In this document: one piece after another, positions 54,731 through 62,432 of the stretch
How the letters are laid out: every line of letters begins with the position of its first letter
How positions within the stretch are numbered: position 1 is the first letter of the stretch
Assembly: GCF_000275825.1 (NCBI RefSeq)
Contig: NZ_JH719942.1
Location: 12,578 to 75,061 of the forward strand
Origin: Saprospira grandis DSM 2844
GTDB taxonomy: Bacteria; Bacteroidota; Bacteroidia; Chitinophagales; Saprospiraceae
Reading direction: 5' to 3'
DNA length: 62,484 nucleotides
Notes under the pieces: generated by a model
The model's database searches: none
Told to the model about the DNA's origin: nothing
What the model saw: only the letters and a program-made list of their open reading frames with translations
Made by a program: the position numbers and the translations under genes

Positions 54731-54759
54731 AAGCCAAGCTAAAAAAGCTTGGCTTTTTT
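54731..54759 (+). terminator. Rho-independent terminator of the yaaA-glycosyltransferase unit
   Basis: AAGCCAAGCT (54731-54740) pairs perfectly with AGCTTGGCTT (54746-54755), followed by T. It lies ~20 bp past the stop. Confidence 0.9.
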
Positions 54760-54790
54760 CATATCTTCATTGCTCAACAAAAAATAGCAT

Positions 54791-55585
54791 ATGGCGGTCC
54801 CTCCCCAACACAAACTGATTAAGAACTCCCTCAAAGAGCGCTATCATATTGATTTAGAGCGCTACCGCACCGATGTCATTGCCGATAGCGTGATTGGCTA
54901 CATCGATGCCCCTTTCACGATTATGGTGCATCTTATCCTTTGGCCCATTCTGACCATTGGTATTTTGGGCTATTTGGGCATTGCCTACGTTTGGCCAATC
55001 AGCTATATTTTGGGTATTGTTTGGCTGCTCTTGGCCATTTTGCTGGGGGGAGTCAGTAGCCTGATTACCGCCGCTTTTTTTGTCGCTTGGAACCTGATGG
55101 ACCATACTAAAAACCTCTATGAAGCCACCGCCGACACCCTAGAGGTTATTATTGATGACATGCGCGATCGGCAAGTGCAGTTGCCTCCCCACCAACGGCA
55201 CTACCCTAGCTTTAAAGAATGGGTGCAGGTGGTTCGGCTGGGGCTCTTTGTCCCCACGATCCGAGAGGTGATTCGGGCCAAATTGGGCTGGCCCATTGGC
55301 GACTGGATAGGCAATTTGGCCGTTAAGGTTTTGGGTGGCAGTACCAACCGCAGCTTGTCGGCTATGCCGCCAGAGGTCCGTGATAGCCCCGATTATACGC
55401 CCGACCGCCTCGATATTTACTGCGATAAAATGAAGGGCCGCATTCAGCTATTCAAAAGTAAATCGGAGAAAGTATATACTGCTGCCGCCTGGGTTACGCT
55501 CATGCCTTTACGCATTCTGATGTTTGTCTTTTTGGCCCTAGATGTTATTTGTTTTTTGGGTCTTTGGTGGTTTTTAGTGGGCTAA
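54791..55585 (+). CDS. Membrane protein of unknown function
   Basis: The 264-residue protein starts with a charged segment (HIDLERYRTDVIADSVIGYI), then two or three TM segments at ~40-100 (FTIMVHLILWPILTIGILGYL; ILGIVWLLLAILLGGVSSLI). A cytoplasmic-looking middle follows (TADTLEVIIDDMRDRQVQLP; PEVRDSPDYTPDRLDIYC), and a final TM at ~238-262 (PLRILMFVFLALDVICFLGL). I do not recognise the family. It sits alone between a terminator and repeat R13. Confidence 0.75.
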   Translation: MAVPPQHKLIKNSLKERYHIDLERYRTDVIADSVIGYIDAPFTIMVHLILWPILTIGILGYLGIAYVWPISYILGIVWLLLAILLGGVSSLITAAFFVAWNLMDHTKNLYEATADTLEVIIDDMRDRQVQLPPHQRHYPSFKEWVQVVRLGLFVPTIREVIRAKLGWPIGDWIGNLAVKVLGGSTNRSLSAMPPEVRDSPDYTPDRLDIYCDKMKGRIQLFKSKSEKVYTAAAWVTLMPLRILMFVFLALDVICFLGLWWFLVG

Positions 55586-55588
55586 TAA

Positions 55589-55721
55589 TTTGGGGCCTCC
55601 GCCTCGCTACGCTCGTCGGCGTTACGCTTTGGGGCTCGCAGGTCTGCTCGGCCCTTCGTTTTTTCGCTACGCTCAAAAAACTCGGTCTGGCCTGCGGCCC
55701 CCCCGCCGCATCACTAGGCCG
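55589..55721 (-). repeat. GC-rich mosaic repeat, copy R13
   Basis: It opens TTTGGGGCCTCCGCCTCGC right after the stop of the membrane protein gene. Variable segments are a T-run/A-run stem with loop CGCTACGCTC and the hairpin GGCCTGCGGCC; it ends near ATCACTAGGCC. Confidence 0.82.
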
Positions 55722-55789
55722 CTCCACTGCTGTTTTTTTTCTTAATAGTAATTTTACAGCCTCAAATAGCAACTTCTTTATTGGCCCTT

Positions 55790-55797
55790 TACCTTTG
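55790..55797 (+). promoter_or_regulatory. Candidate promoter of purKE
   Basis: TACCTTTG is an exact match to the Bacteroidota -7 consensus TAnnTTTG, 17 bp before the purK start. No TTG is seen at standard spacing. No purine operator or riboswitch was recognised. Confidence 0.45.
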
Positions 55798-55814
55798 TAA
55801 AAAAAGAAAAGGCC

Positions 55815-56951
55815 ATGCAAAAAAAATTAGGCATTTTAGGGGGCGGACAATTGGGGCGCATGCTCATTCAGTCTGCCACAGACTTTAATATTCAGATGGG
55901 TATTTTGGATAGTCAGCTTGAGGCGCCAGCTTCTTCTTTGGCCAAGCATTTTGTCCAAGGCGATTTATTGGATGAAGAAACGGTATATGCTTTTGGGCAA
56001 GATTACGACTTAATTTCTATAGAAATCGAGAAAGTCAATACAGCGGCCCTCAAGCGATTGGAGGCCGAGGGCAAGGAAGTTTATCCGCAGGCGGCTATTA
56101 TTGAGCTGATTCAGGACAAAGGCAAACAAAAAGAATTCTATCGGGCGCAGGGCTTTCCTACGGCCGATTTTTTATTGCTAGCCAATAAGGAAGAGCTTTT
56201 GGCGCAAACAGACTTTTTGCCTGCGGTCCAAAAGCTCCGCAGAGATGGCTATGATGGCAAGGGCGTACAAGTTTTGCAAAAAACTAGTGATTTGGGAAAG
56301 GCCTTTGAGGCCCCTTCGGTCCTAGAAAAACTGGTAGATATTCAGCAAGAGATTGCGGTTATTGTGGCCCGTTCTCCTTCTGGAGAGATCCGGACTTATC
56401 CTGCGGTAGAGATGATTTTTCATCCTCAGGCCAATTTGGTAGAATATCTATTTAGTCCGGCCAGGATTGAGGAAGAGATGGCCCAAAAAGCTGATCAGAT
56501 GGCTAGAGATTTAATCGAAAAGCTGGGTATGGTGGGGTTGTTGGCTGTAGAATTTTTCATTGACCGATCGGGGAATTTATTGGTCAATGAGGTAGCTCCT
56601 CGTCCGCATAATAGTGGGCACCAAAGCATAGAGGGAAATATCTGTTCTCAGTTTGAGCAGCATTTGCGGGCTATTTATGATTGGCCCTTGGGCGATAGTC
56701 AAATACAGACCCCTTCTATCCTACTCAACTTATTGGGGGAAGCGGGCTTTTATGGTCCGGCCAAACTAGAGGGATTAAAAGAGGTATTGGCCCTTTCGGG
56801 GGTACATTTGCATTTGTATGGAAAAGAAGACTGCAAGCCTTTTCGGAAGATGGGTCATATTACGGTAACCGATCAAAATTTGGAGCGCTTAATGGAGAAG
56901 GCGCGTTTTGTAAAAAACACATTAAAAATCCGCGGATTACACCGCATCTAA
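55815..56951 (+). CDS. purK: 5-(carboxyamino)imidazole ribonucleotide synthase PurK
   Basis: The 378-residue ATP-grasp enzyme converts AIR, bicarbonate and ATP to N5-CAIR in purine synthesis. Seen: the start KLGILGGGQLGRMLIQSA, the ATP-grasp core (LRRDGYDGKGVQVLQKTSDL at ~144-163; IQQEIAVIVARSPSGEIRTY) and the metal-site region LAVEFFIDRSGNLLVNEVAP with RPHNSGHQSIEGN. It is followed by purE after 12 bp, the usual order in reverse of E. coli purEK. Confidence 0.96.
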   Translation: MQKKLGILGGGQLGRMLIQSATDFNIQMGILDSQLEAPASSLAKHFVQGDLLDEETVYAFGQDYDLISIEIEKVNTAALKRLEAEGKEVYPQAAIIELIQDKGKQKEFYRAQGFPTADFLLLANKEELLAQTDFLPAVQKLRRDGYDGKGVQVLQKTSDLGKAFEAPSVLEKLVDIQQEIAVIVARSPSGEIRTYPAVEMIFHPQANLVEYLFSPARIEEEMAQKADQMARDLIEKLGMVGLLAVEFFIDRSGNLLVNEVAPRPHNSGHQSIEGNICSQFEQHLRAIYDWPLGDSQIQTPSILLNLLGEAGFYGPAKLEGLKEVLALSGVHLHLYGKEDCKPFRKMGHITVTDQNLERLMEKARFVKNTLKIRGLHRI

Positions 56952-56963
56952 AGCTAGATAAGA

Positions 56964-57488
56964 ATGAAAAAAGTAGCCATTTTGATGGGCAGTGATTCTG
57001 ATTTGCCTGTTATGCAAGCCGCTGCCCATGTTTTGGACCAATTGGGTTTGCCTTATGAAATTAGTATTATTTCGGCGCATCGTACGCCCCAGCGTTTATT
57101 TGAGTTTGCCCCTGAGGCTAGGGAAAAGGGTTATGGGGTAATCATTGCGGGGGCTGGTGGGGCGGCTCATTTGCCTGGGATGCTTGCCTCTTTGAGCAGT
57201 TTGCCTGTTATTGGCGTACCGATTAAGTCTAGTAATTCTATTGATGGTTGGGATTCTGTTTTGTCTATTTTGCAAATGCCCAATGGGGTACCTGTGGCCA
57301 CGGTGGCCTTGAACGGGGCCAAGAATGCTGGTATTTTGGCCGCCCAAATCCTGAGCGTTAATGATGCAAAAATTGCTCAAAAGCTAGATGCATTTAAGGT
57401 GGAGATGAGTGAGCAAGTTATGGCCAAGGTCCAGCGTTTGGATGAAGAGCAGGCCGACAGACATGAGGCCCCAAAACTTCGTCCTTAG
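56964..57488 (+). CDS. purE: N5-CAIR mutase PurE (class I)
   Basis: The 174-residue protein is a class I PurE, which rearranges N5-CAIR to CAIR. Motifs are MGSDSDLPVMQAAAHVLDQL (8-27), SIISAHRTPQRLFEFA (~37) with the catalytic-site His of SAHRTP, GVIIAGAGGAAHLPGMLAS (~58) and PVIGVPIKSSNSIDGWDSVL. It is paired with PurK, as expected for this two-step route. Repeat R14 begins shortly after its stop. Confidence 0.97.
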   Translation: MKKVAILMGSDSDLPVMQAAAHVLDQLGLPYEISIISAHRTPQRLFEFAPEAREKGYGVIIAGAGGAAHLPGMLASLSSLPVIGVPIKSSNSIDGWDSVLSILQMPNGVPVATVALNGAKNAGILAAQILSVNDAKIAQKLDAFKVEMSEQVMAKVQRLDEEQADRHEAPKLRP

Positions 57489-57507
57489 GGTTTAGGCGAA
57501 TAGCCAA

Positions 57508-57640
57508 GGGCGGGCTGGCCTAGCGATGTGGAAGGGGGCGGCGAAGCCGCAGACCAAGGCCGTCAGGCCGCAGGGCCGAGCAGACCTGCGAGCCCTGAAA
57601 CGTAGCGCCGCAAGGCGAAGCCGCAGCGGAGGCCCCAAAA
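57508..57640 (+). repeat. GC-rich mosaic repeat, copy R14
   Basis: It lies between purE and the NTF2-like gene. It begins near GGCCTAGCGATG and closes GCGGAGGCCCCAAAAC. Variable hairpins are GCGGCGAAGCCGC and GGCCGTCAGGCC. Confidence 0.82.
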
Positions 57641-57664
57641 CAAAAAAAAATGATATCTTGCGGA

Positions 57665-58249
57665 ATGAACAGAAGAATCCCCCTACTAGTTAGTTGTGTA
57701 GTTTTGTTTGGCCTTCTTTTATTGTCGAGTTGTGGCTCTTCAAAGCAGGTCAGTTTACCCTTAAAAGAAGAGAATATGGAAAACAAAGCCTTAATTGACA
57801 AATTTTACATGGCCTTTGCGGCTGCTGATTATGAGACGATGGTGAGCTGTTATCATCCTGAGGTTGTTTTTGAAGATCCTGCTTTTGGTCGTTTGCAAGG
57901 CGAGCGGGCCAAAAAAATGTGGGAAATGTTGTTGACGCAGAGCAAAGACAGCATTTTGATTCGGCATAGCGAGTTATCGGCTGATGCGGAAAAGGGGCAG
58001 GCCAAATGGGTCGCTGATTATAAGTATGGCGACAAAAGGCGGCCTGTTCACAACATTGTTCGGGCTCAATTTCGCTTTAAGGATGGGTTGATTATCGAGC
58101 ATCGGGATCAATTTAACCTTTGGCGTTGGAGCAAGCAAGCCTTGGGGACGACGGGGCATTTGCTGGGTTGGTCGGGTTTTTTCCGAAAGAAAATGCGGCA
58201 GACCACCAATGGAATGTTGGATAAATATATGGCGAAGCAAGAAAAATAA
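57665..58249 (+). CDS. NTF2/SnoaL-like lipoprotein
   Basis: From the chosen start the protein has ~194 residues with a lipoprotein signal MNRRIPLLVSCVVLFGLLLLS then SC. An ATG at 57650 is an alternative. The mature part matches the NTF2/SnoaL-like cone: LIDKFYMAFAAADYETMVSC, YHPEVVFEDPAFGRLQGERA, MWEMLL and later NIVRAQFRFKDGLIIEHRDQ with FNLWRWSKQALGTTGHLLGW. Members bind small molecules or act as simple isomerases; the ligand is unknown. It is bounded by repeat R14 and a terminator. Confidence 0.85.
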   Translation: MNRRIPLLVSCVVLFGLLLLSSCGSSKQVSLPLKEENMENKALIDKFYMAFAAADYETMVSCYHPEVVFEDPAFGRLQGERAKKMWEMLLTQSKDSILIRHSELSADAEKGQAKWVADYKYGDKRRPVHNIVRAQFRFKDGLIIEHRDQFNLWRWSKQALGTTGHLLGWSGFFRKKMRQTTNGMLDKYMAKQEK

Positions 58250-58252
58250 AGC

Positions 58253-58284
58253 AAAGGCGATTGGAGGGTTCCGGTCGCCTTTTT
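58253..58284. terminator. Terminator between convergent genes
   Basis: AAAGGCGA pairs with TCGCCTTT around a loop that can also pair partly (GGAGGGTTCC), with a T-run on the plus strand. It separates the NTF2-like gene from the first STAS gene. Confidence 0.8.
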
Positions 58285-58287
58285 ACG

Positions 58288-58678
58288 TTTTAGAGTTGGT
58301 TTCCGCTTTCCTTGATGGCCCATTTGAGGGCATCCTTCATGCTGCCTGTGGTTTCGATTTCGTCAATGGCGATGCCGAGTTCGACAATAGTTTGGGCGAT
58401 ATTGCCCGAAATGCCCGAGATGATACATTGGGCGCCCATGAGGCGGGCGGCTTTGGTCATTTTGATGAGGTGATTGGCCACGGCGGTATCGACGATAGCC
58501 ACTCCAGAAATATCGAGGATAAAAAACTTAGCTTGTTTATCGGCAATATTGTCTAGCATGGCCTCCATAATATCCTTAGAGCGCTTAGAGTCGATAAAGC
58601 CGACTAGTGGAAGCAGCAGAATATTTTCCCAGATTTGGGCTACTGGGGTAGAGAGTTCTCGTAGGGCTTCGTTTTGTT
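58288..58678. repeat. 391-bp near-identical tract, copy A
   Basis: This tract matches 59238-59628 with a constant offset of 950 bp and only three mismatches (at 58341, 58571 and 58599). It encodes the last ~128 residues of both STAS proteins. The flanking parts of the genes are only about half identical at protein level, so the boundary at 58679 is sharp. Confidence 0.92.
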
Positions 58679-59165
58679 TTTCGAGGTCATTGGTCATTTT
58701 CTCCCGGTACTCCTTGGCTAGGATATCGAGGTCAATTTGATTAAACTTTTTGTAGGCCAAAACTAGGTTTAGGGCATTTTCATTATGCTTAATAAAAAGC
58801 TTAGTAATGCCTTCATGGAAGCGGACCAAAAGCTGGGTAAAAGATTCTAGGCTCACAGCAGCAGCTAGAAAATTGCGTCTAATTTCAGTATGTCGTTCAA
58901 TATAATCGGCAGATAAGCGGGCGCCAACCAAATCGGCCAAAATATCTTCTTTATGGACAATGGAAGCCGTAATTGTAATTTCGGGAAAGAGGTTAGATTC
59001 GCTCATCCAATCAATTACATCTTGAAAAACAGCTTCTTTTTCGGTGTAAGGAATTTTATTGGCAGCTAATTGCAATGATTCTAGTTCTTCTTCCGTCAGG
59101 AAGTAAGCCGATTTATAATAATGATATTGTTGTTCGTAAGTAGAGCTACTCGTTTGCATAGTCAT
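58290..59165 (-). CDS. RsbR-like globin-fold sensor plus STAS protein A
   Basis: From the chosen start the protein has ~291 residues (an ATG at 59216 would give 308; the paralogue's length supports the shorter form). The N-terminal ~150 residues are helical, with YFLTEEELESLQLAANKI and IERHTEIRRNFLAAAVSLES, like the globin-fold sensor of RsbR-family stressosome proteins. The C-terminal STAS domain has KFFILDISGVAIVDTAVANH, LMGAQCIISGISGNIAQTIV and LGIAIDEIETTGSMKDAL, with the Thr after Asp typical of RsbR-type phospho-sites. A signalling scaffold role is likely. No RsbS/RsbT gene is next to it. Confidence 0.85.
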   Translation of the reverse strand: MTMQTSSSTYEQQYHYYKSAYFLTEEELESLQLAANKIPYTEKEAVFQDVIDWMSESNLFPEITITASIVHKEDILADLVGARLSADYIERHTEIRRNFLAAAVSLESFTQLLVRFHEGITKLFIKHNENALNLVLAYKKFNQIDLDILAKEYREKMTNDLEKQNEALRELSTPVAQIWENILLLPLVGFIDSKRSKDIMEAMLDNIADKQAKFFILDISGVAIVDTAVANHLIKMTKAARLMGAQCIISGISGNIAQTIVELGIAIDEIETTGSMKDALKWAIKESGNQL

Positions 59166-59237
59166 TGTGTTTTGCCTTAAGGTAAGCAGTAGTTCTATTT
59201 TATTTAAATGTTCCACTAACTAAAAAATAGCTGGGCC

Positions 59238-59628
59238 TTTTAGAGTTGGTTTCCGCTTTCCTTGATGGCCCATTTGAGGGCATCCTTCATACTGCCTGTG
59301 GTTTCGATTTCGTCAATGGCGATGCCGAGTTCGACAATAGTTTGGGCGATATTGCCCGAAATGCCCGAGATGATACATTGGGCGCCCATGAGGCGGGCGG
59401 CTTTGGTCATTTTGATGAGGTGATTGGCCACGGCGGTATCGACGATAGCCACTCCAGAAATATCGAGGATAAAAAACTTAGCTTGTTTATCGGCAATATT
59501 GTCTAGCATGGCCTCCATAACATCCTTAGAGCGCTTAGAGTCGATAAATCCGACTAGTGGAAGCAGCAGAATATTTTCCCAGATTTGGGCTACTGGGGTA
59601 GAGAGTTCTCGTAGGGCTTCGTTTTGTT
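59238..59628. repeat. 391-bp near-identical tract, copy B
   Basis: This is the partner of the tract at 58288-58678. It ends at the same place in both genes, just before the codons for the coiled linker preceding QNEALREL. Confidence 0.92.
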
Positions 59629-60100
59629 CTTTAAGGTCTTGTTGTATTTTTCGTCGATATTCCTTGGCTACAATATCTAAATCAATTTGATTAAACTTCT
59701 TGTAGGCTGAGATCAAATTAACTGCGGTAGGATTATATTTGATGAATAAATTTAGCACGCCTTCATGAAAGCTGGTTAAAAGCTCTACAAAAACATCTAG
59801 GCTAACTCCTGTTTCTAAAAAGTTTCGTCGAATCTCTGAATAGCGTTCGATATATTCAGGAGAAAATCTAGCTTCCACCAGATCCGTTATAATATTATCC
59901 TTATGGCCTGATAAAGCAGCCACAACAGCTTCTGGAAAAAGCTCTCGTTTTTTCATCCAGTCTATAGTTTCTTGAAAAACAGCTTCTTTATCTGCTACAG
60001 AAAACTGACTTCCAGCCTCTTTGAGTAGTTTAAGATCTTCTTCAGTCAGGAAGTAAGTTCTTTTATAGTGCTCATAAAGTTCTTTGTATTTAAGGCTCAT
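59240..60100 (-). CDS. RsbR-like globin-fold sensor plus STAS protein B
   Basis: The 286-residue protein is a paralogue of the downstream gene. The N-terminal sensor (YFLTEEDLKLLKEAGSQFSV, IERYSEIRRNFLETGVSLDV) differs clearly from copy A. The STAS domain is identical except one Ile/Val change. The two sensors may therefore feed the same output partners, as mixed RsbR paralogues do in stressosomes. The gap between the genes is ~75 bp, so co-transcription is likely. Confidence 0.85.
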   Translation of the reverse strand: MSLKYKELYEHYKRTYFLTEEDLKLLKEAGSQFSVADKEAVFQETIDWMKKRELFPEAVVAALSGHKDNIITDLVEARFSPEYIERYSEIRRNFLETGVSLDVFVELLTSFHEGVLNLFIKYNPTAVNLISAYKKFNQIDLDIVAKEYRRKIQQDLKEQNEALRELSTPVAQIWENILLLPLVGFIDSKRSKDVMEAMLDNIADKQAKFFILDISGVAIVDTAVANHLIKMTKAARLMGAQCIISGISGNIAQTIVELGIAIDEIETTGSMKDALKWAIKESGNQL

Positions 60101-60234
60101 ATTTCGGTATATTTAAATATAGGCTAATAGACTCTCCAGCTTATCAAGATAAGCATCCTATAAGTTACTAAACTTATAAATATTTAGCTCTAAAAGGCCA
60201 AACAATTGGTTAATTTTTTCTTTAAACCAAAAAG

Positions 60235-61524
60235 TTACAGCTTTTTCCCTAGGGCCAAGAGCAGGCCTTTAGCCTTGAGCAGGCATTCTTCATATTCGGC
60301 TTCGGCGATTGAATCATAGACAATGGCCCCACCCAGCTGAAAAGAGAGATATTGTTTTTGGCTTTGATAAACTAAGCTTCTGATGACCACATTAAAATCG
60401 GAATTTCCCTCTGGCGAAAAGTAGCCAACTGCGCCAGAGTAGAGCCCTCTTTGTTGCTGTTCGTAGTGCTCAATAATTTTCATGCTCATAATTTTAGGCG
60501 CCCCGGTCATTGAGCCCATCGGGAAAGCCTTTTTGAGGGCCTGCAGGGGGCTACAATCGGCTCGTCGTTCGGCTTCTACGGTAGAAATCATCTGTTGCAA
60601 TTGGGGAAAAGCGTAAATGCCAAACAGCTCGCTCACTTCTACAGTAGCGGGCGCTGCCGATTGGGCCAAATCATTGCGCAGAAGGTCTACAATCATGACA
60701 TGTTCGGCCAAATCTTTTTCGCTATGTCTTAGGCGTTTGGCCAGTGCTTGGTCTTCGGCTTCATTTTTTCCTCGGCCAATGGTTCCTTTAATTGGTTGGG
60801 CGATCAATCGGCTTCCTCTTTGGGCCAAAAAGCGTTCTGGACTAGCCGAAATTAAATGTTCATTTTCCCATTGATAGTAGGCCGAAAAAGGGCTAGGGCT
60901 GAGATCCATCAGCCGTCGATAAAGCGGTAATGGGGCAATTTTGGCCCCTTGCATAAAAAACTCTTGGCAAAAATTGACTTCATAAATGTCTCCGGCTAGA
61001 ATATGTTCTTTAAGGGCCGCAATGGTCGCTAGATAATCGGCCTTACTAATTCGAGCTTGCAGTTCAGGCAGCTCTTTGGGCTTTTCTGGGGCCAAAGCAG
61101 GGGCGGCCAAGCAAGCCCCCCAAACCTCCTGAGGATCAGCCGACTCTATTTCGATTTCTTGGTTGGGGCGAATCAAAATCCGAACTACTGGCTGAAAAAA
61201 AGCCAATTTTGGAAAGCCCAAGGGATCCGGATTCTCCGAGCTCAAGTCCTCCAAATCATTTTTGAGCTCATAGGAAAAATAGCCCAACCACCAAGCCTTG
61301 GGCTCGGCCTTCATGGCGGCCTCTAGGGGCGCAAAACAATCGGCCCGAAGGCGATGACGGGCACCTGCGCCCAACAGCCATTCCACTTCATGAAAAGCAT
61401 CCTCCTTAAATTCATTGTTATCAAGGATCAATAAAGGATGATCATCTTGAAAAACACTTAGGGCCTGGGCCTTAAATTGAGCCAAAGAAAGTCCCTGGGG
61501 CAAAGAAAAATGAGCGATAGTCAT
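60235..61524 (-). CDS. pabB: Aminodeoxychorismate synthase component I PabB
   Basis: From the chosen start the protein has ~429 residues, MTIAHFSLPQGLSLAQF. This ATG overlaps the stop of the upstream gene as ATGA, so the longer form from 61584 is rejected. The chorismate-binding domain has GDIYEVNFCQEFFMQGAKIA, PERFLAQRGSRLIAQPIKGT, DLAEHVMIVDLLRNDLA and GSMTGAPKIMSMKIIEHYEQ. PIKGT with Lys (Ala in TrpE) marks aminodeoxychorismate synthase. It makes 4-amino-4-deoxychorismate for folate synthesis. No glutaminase PabA or lyase PabC is in the window. Confidence 0.92.
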   Translation of the reverse strand: MTIAHFSLPQGLSLAQFKAQALSVFQDDHPLLILDNNEFKEDAFHEVEWLLGAGARHRLRADCFAPLEAAMKAEPKAWWLGYFSYELKNDLEDLSSENPDPLGFPKLAFFQPVVRILIRPNQEIEIESADPQEVWGACLAAPALAPEKPKELPELQARISKADYLATIAALKEHILAGDIYEVNFCQEFFMQGAKIAPLPLYRRLMDLSPSPFSAYYQWENEHLISASPERFLAQRGSRLIAQPIKGTIGRGKNEAEDQALAKRLRHSEKDLAEHVMIVDLLRNDLAQSAAPATVEVSELFGIYAFPQLQQMISTVEAERRADCSPLQALKKAFPMGSMTGAPKIMSMKIIEHYEQQQRGLYSGAVGYFSPEGNSDFNVVIRSLVYQSQKQYLSFQLGGAIVYDSIAEAEYEECLLKAKGLLLALGKKL

Positions 61525-62339
61525 GAGCGCAGATTTTTGAACAAAAAGATGAGCAAAGGATACAAAATTAAAAGCCCATCCCAATAAAAAGAAAAGAAAA
61601 AATCATTTTGTTGAGCATGGGTTCTAGAAAGTAGGACAAAGATAAGCAGTAAACAAATACTACTGGCCAATAGCATAAAAAAAGGGGTCGTATAGGCCTG
61701 CATTCCCCACCAAATTAGGGCTAGGGCAGCAATGAGGTATCGACTTCTTTTTTCGCCCAAACTAGAGACCAGAGTGGGCACCCCAGCCTTGGCTTCTTGT
61801 TCCAAATCTCGCAAATCAAAGGGCAAAGTAATCAATAAAATAAAGAGGGCTCGCTCAAAAAATAAGTATAGCGAAATGGGCCGCCCCAATTCTAAAGCGG
61901 GCAGCACTGTAGCCACAAAAGACCAAACCCCAGCAATCAGAAAAATTTTCAGCCAGGGAATATCTCGCAGTCGCCAGCCCTTATAAATCGGCAGCACATA
62001 GGCCAAGGAAAGTAGGGCCGGTAAAGGCAACCATTGGAGTAGGGCAAAAGGCAGTTGGCTCGCCAAATACAGCAGGACCCCAGGCAGCAAAAGCAGCAAT
62101 CCCCAATTCCAAGCACGGTATTTTTGCAAAATCTCCTGCCGCTCGGCCTTCATCTTATCCGAGCGGTTCGAGTAAATTCGGTGCAGGGCATAAATCCACC
62201 AACAGGCAAAAAAAGCCAGCGGCAAACTCCAGCCCTCTACTGGCCGCCCCCATTGCCAAAAACTACTGGCGGTCAGCAGGGCTGCCCCCAAGGCAATATG
62301 CAGATGAGTATAAACAGAGAAAGAAAGCAGGCCGCGCAT
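61521..62339 (-). CDS. UbiA-like prenyltransferase family membrane protein
   Basis: The 272-residue protein has about 8-9 TM segments and the general UbiA plan. The second Asp-rich site is visible as LPFDLRDLEQEAKAGVPTL (~177). The first site, normally NDxxDxxxD, is degenerate: YALHRIYSNRSDKMKAER (~52). Active UbiA enzymes attach prenyl chains to aromatic acceptors. The altered first motif leaves activity uncertain. Its stop overlaps the pabB start by ATGA, so the two are translationally coupled. Confidence 0.72.
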   Translation of the reverse strand: MRGLLSFSVYTHLHIALGAALLTASSFWQWGRPVEGWSLPLAFFACWWIYALHRIYSNRSDKMKAERQEILQKYRAWNWGLLLLLPGVLLYLASQLPFALLQWLPLPALLSLAYVLPIYKGWRLRDIPWLKIFLIAGVWSFVATVLPALELGRPISLYLFFERALFILLITLPFDLRDLEQEAKAGVPTLVSSLGEKRSRYLIAALALIWWGMQAYTTPFFMLLASSICLLLIFVLLSRTHAQQNDFFFSFYWDGLLILYPLLIFLFKNLRS

Positions 62340-62432
62340 GGGTAATATTTAGAAAATCAGGCCCTAAAATAATCATTTTTGCAGGGAGTTTATGGTCCTT
62401 TTATCTCCTCTTCTCAAAATCTTCTATTTTTC

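Noticed and set aside
57654-57660. TATCTTG as promoter of the NTF2-like gene
   Set aside because: It lies only 5 bp before the start codon needed for the signal peptide, which would leave no leader.
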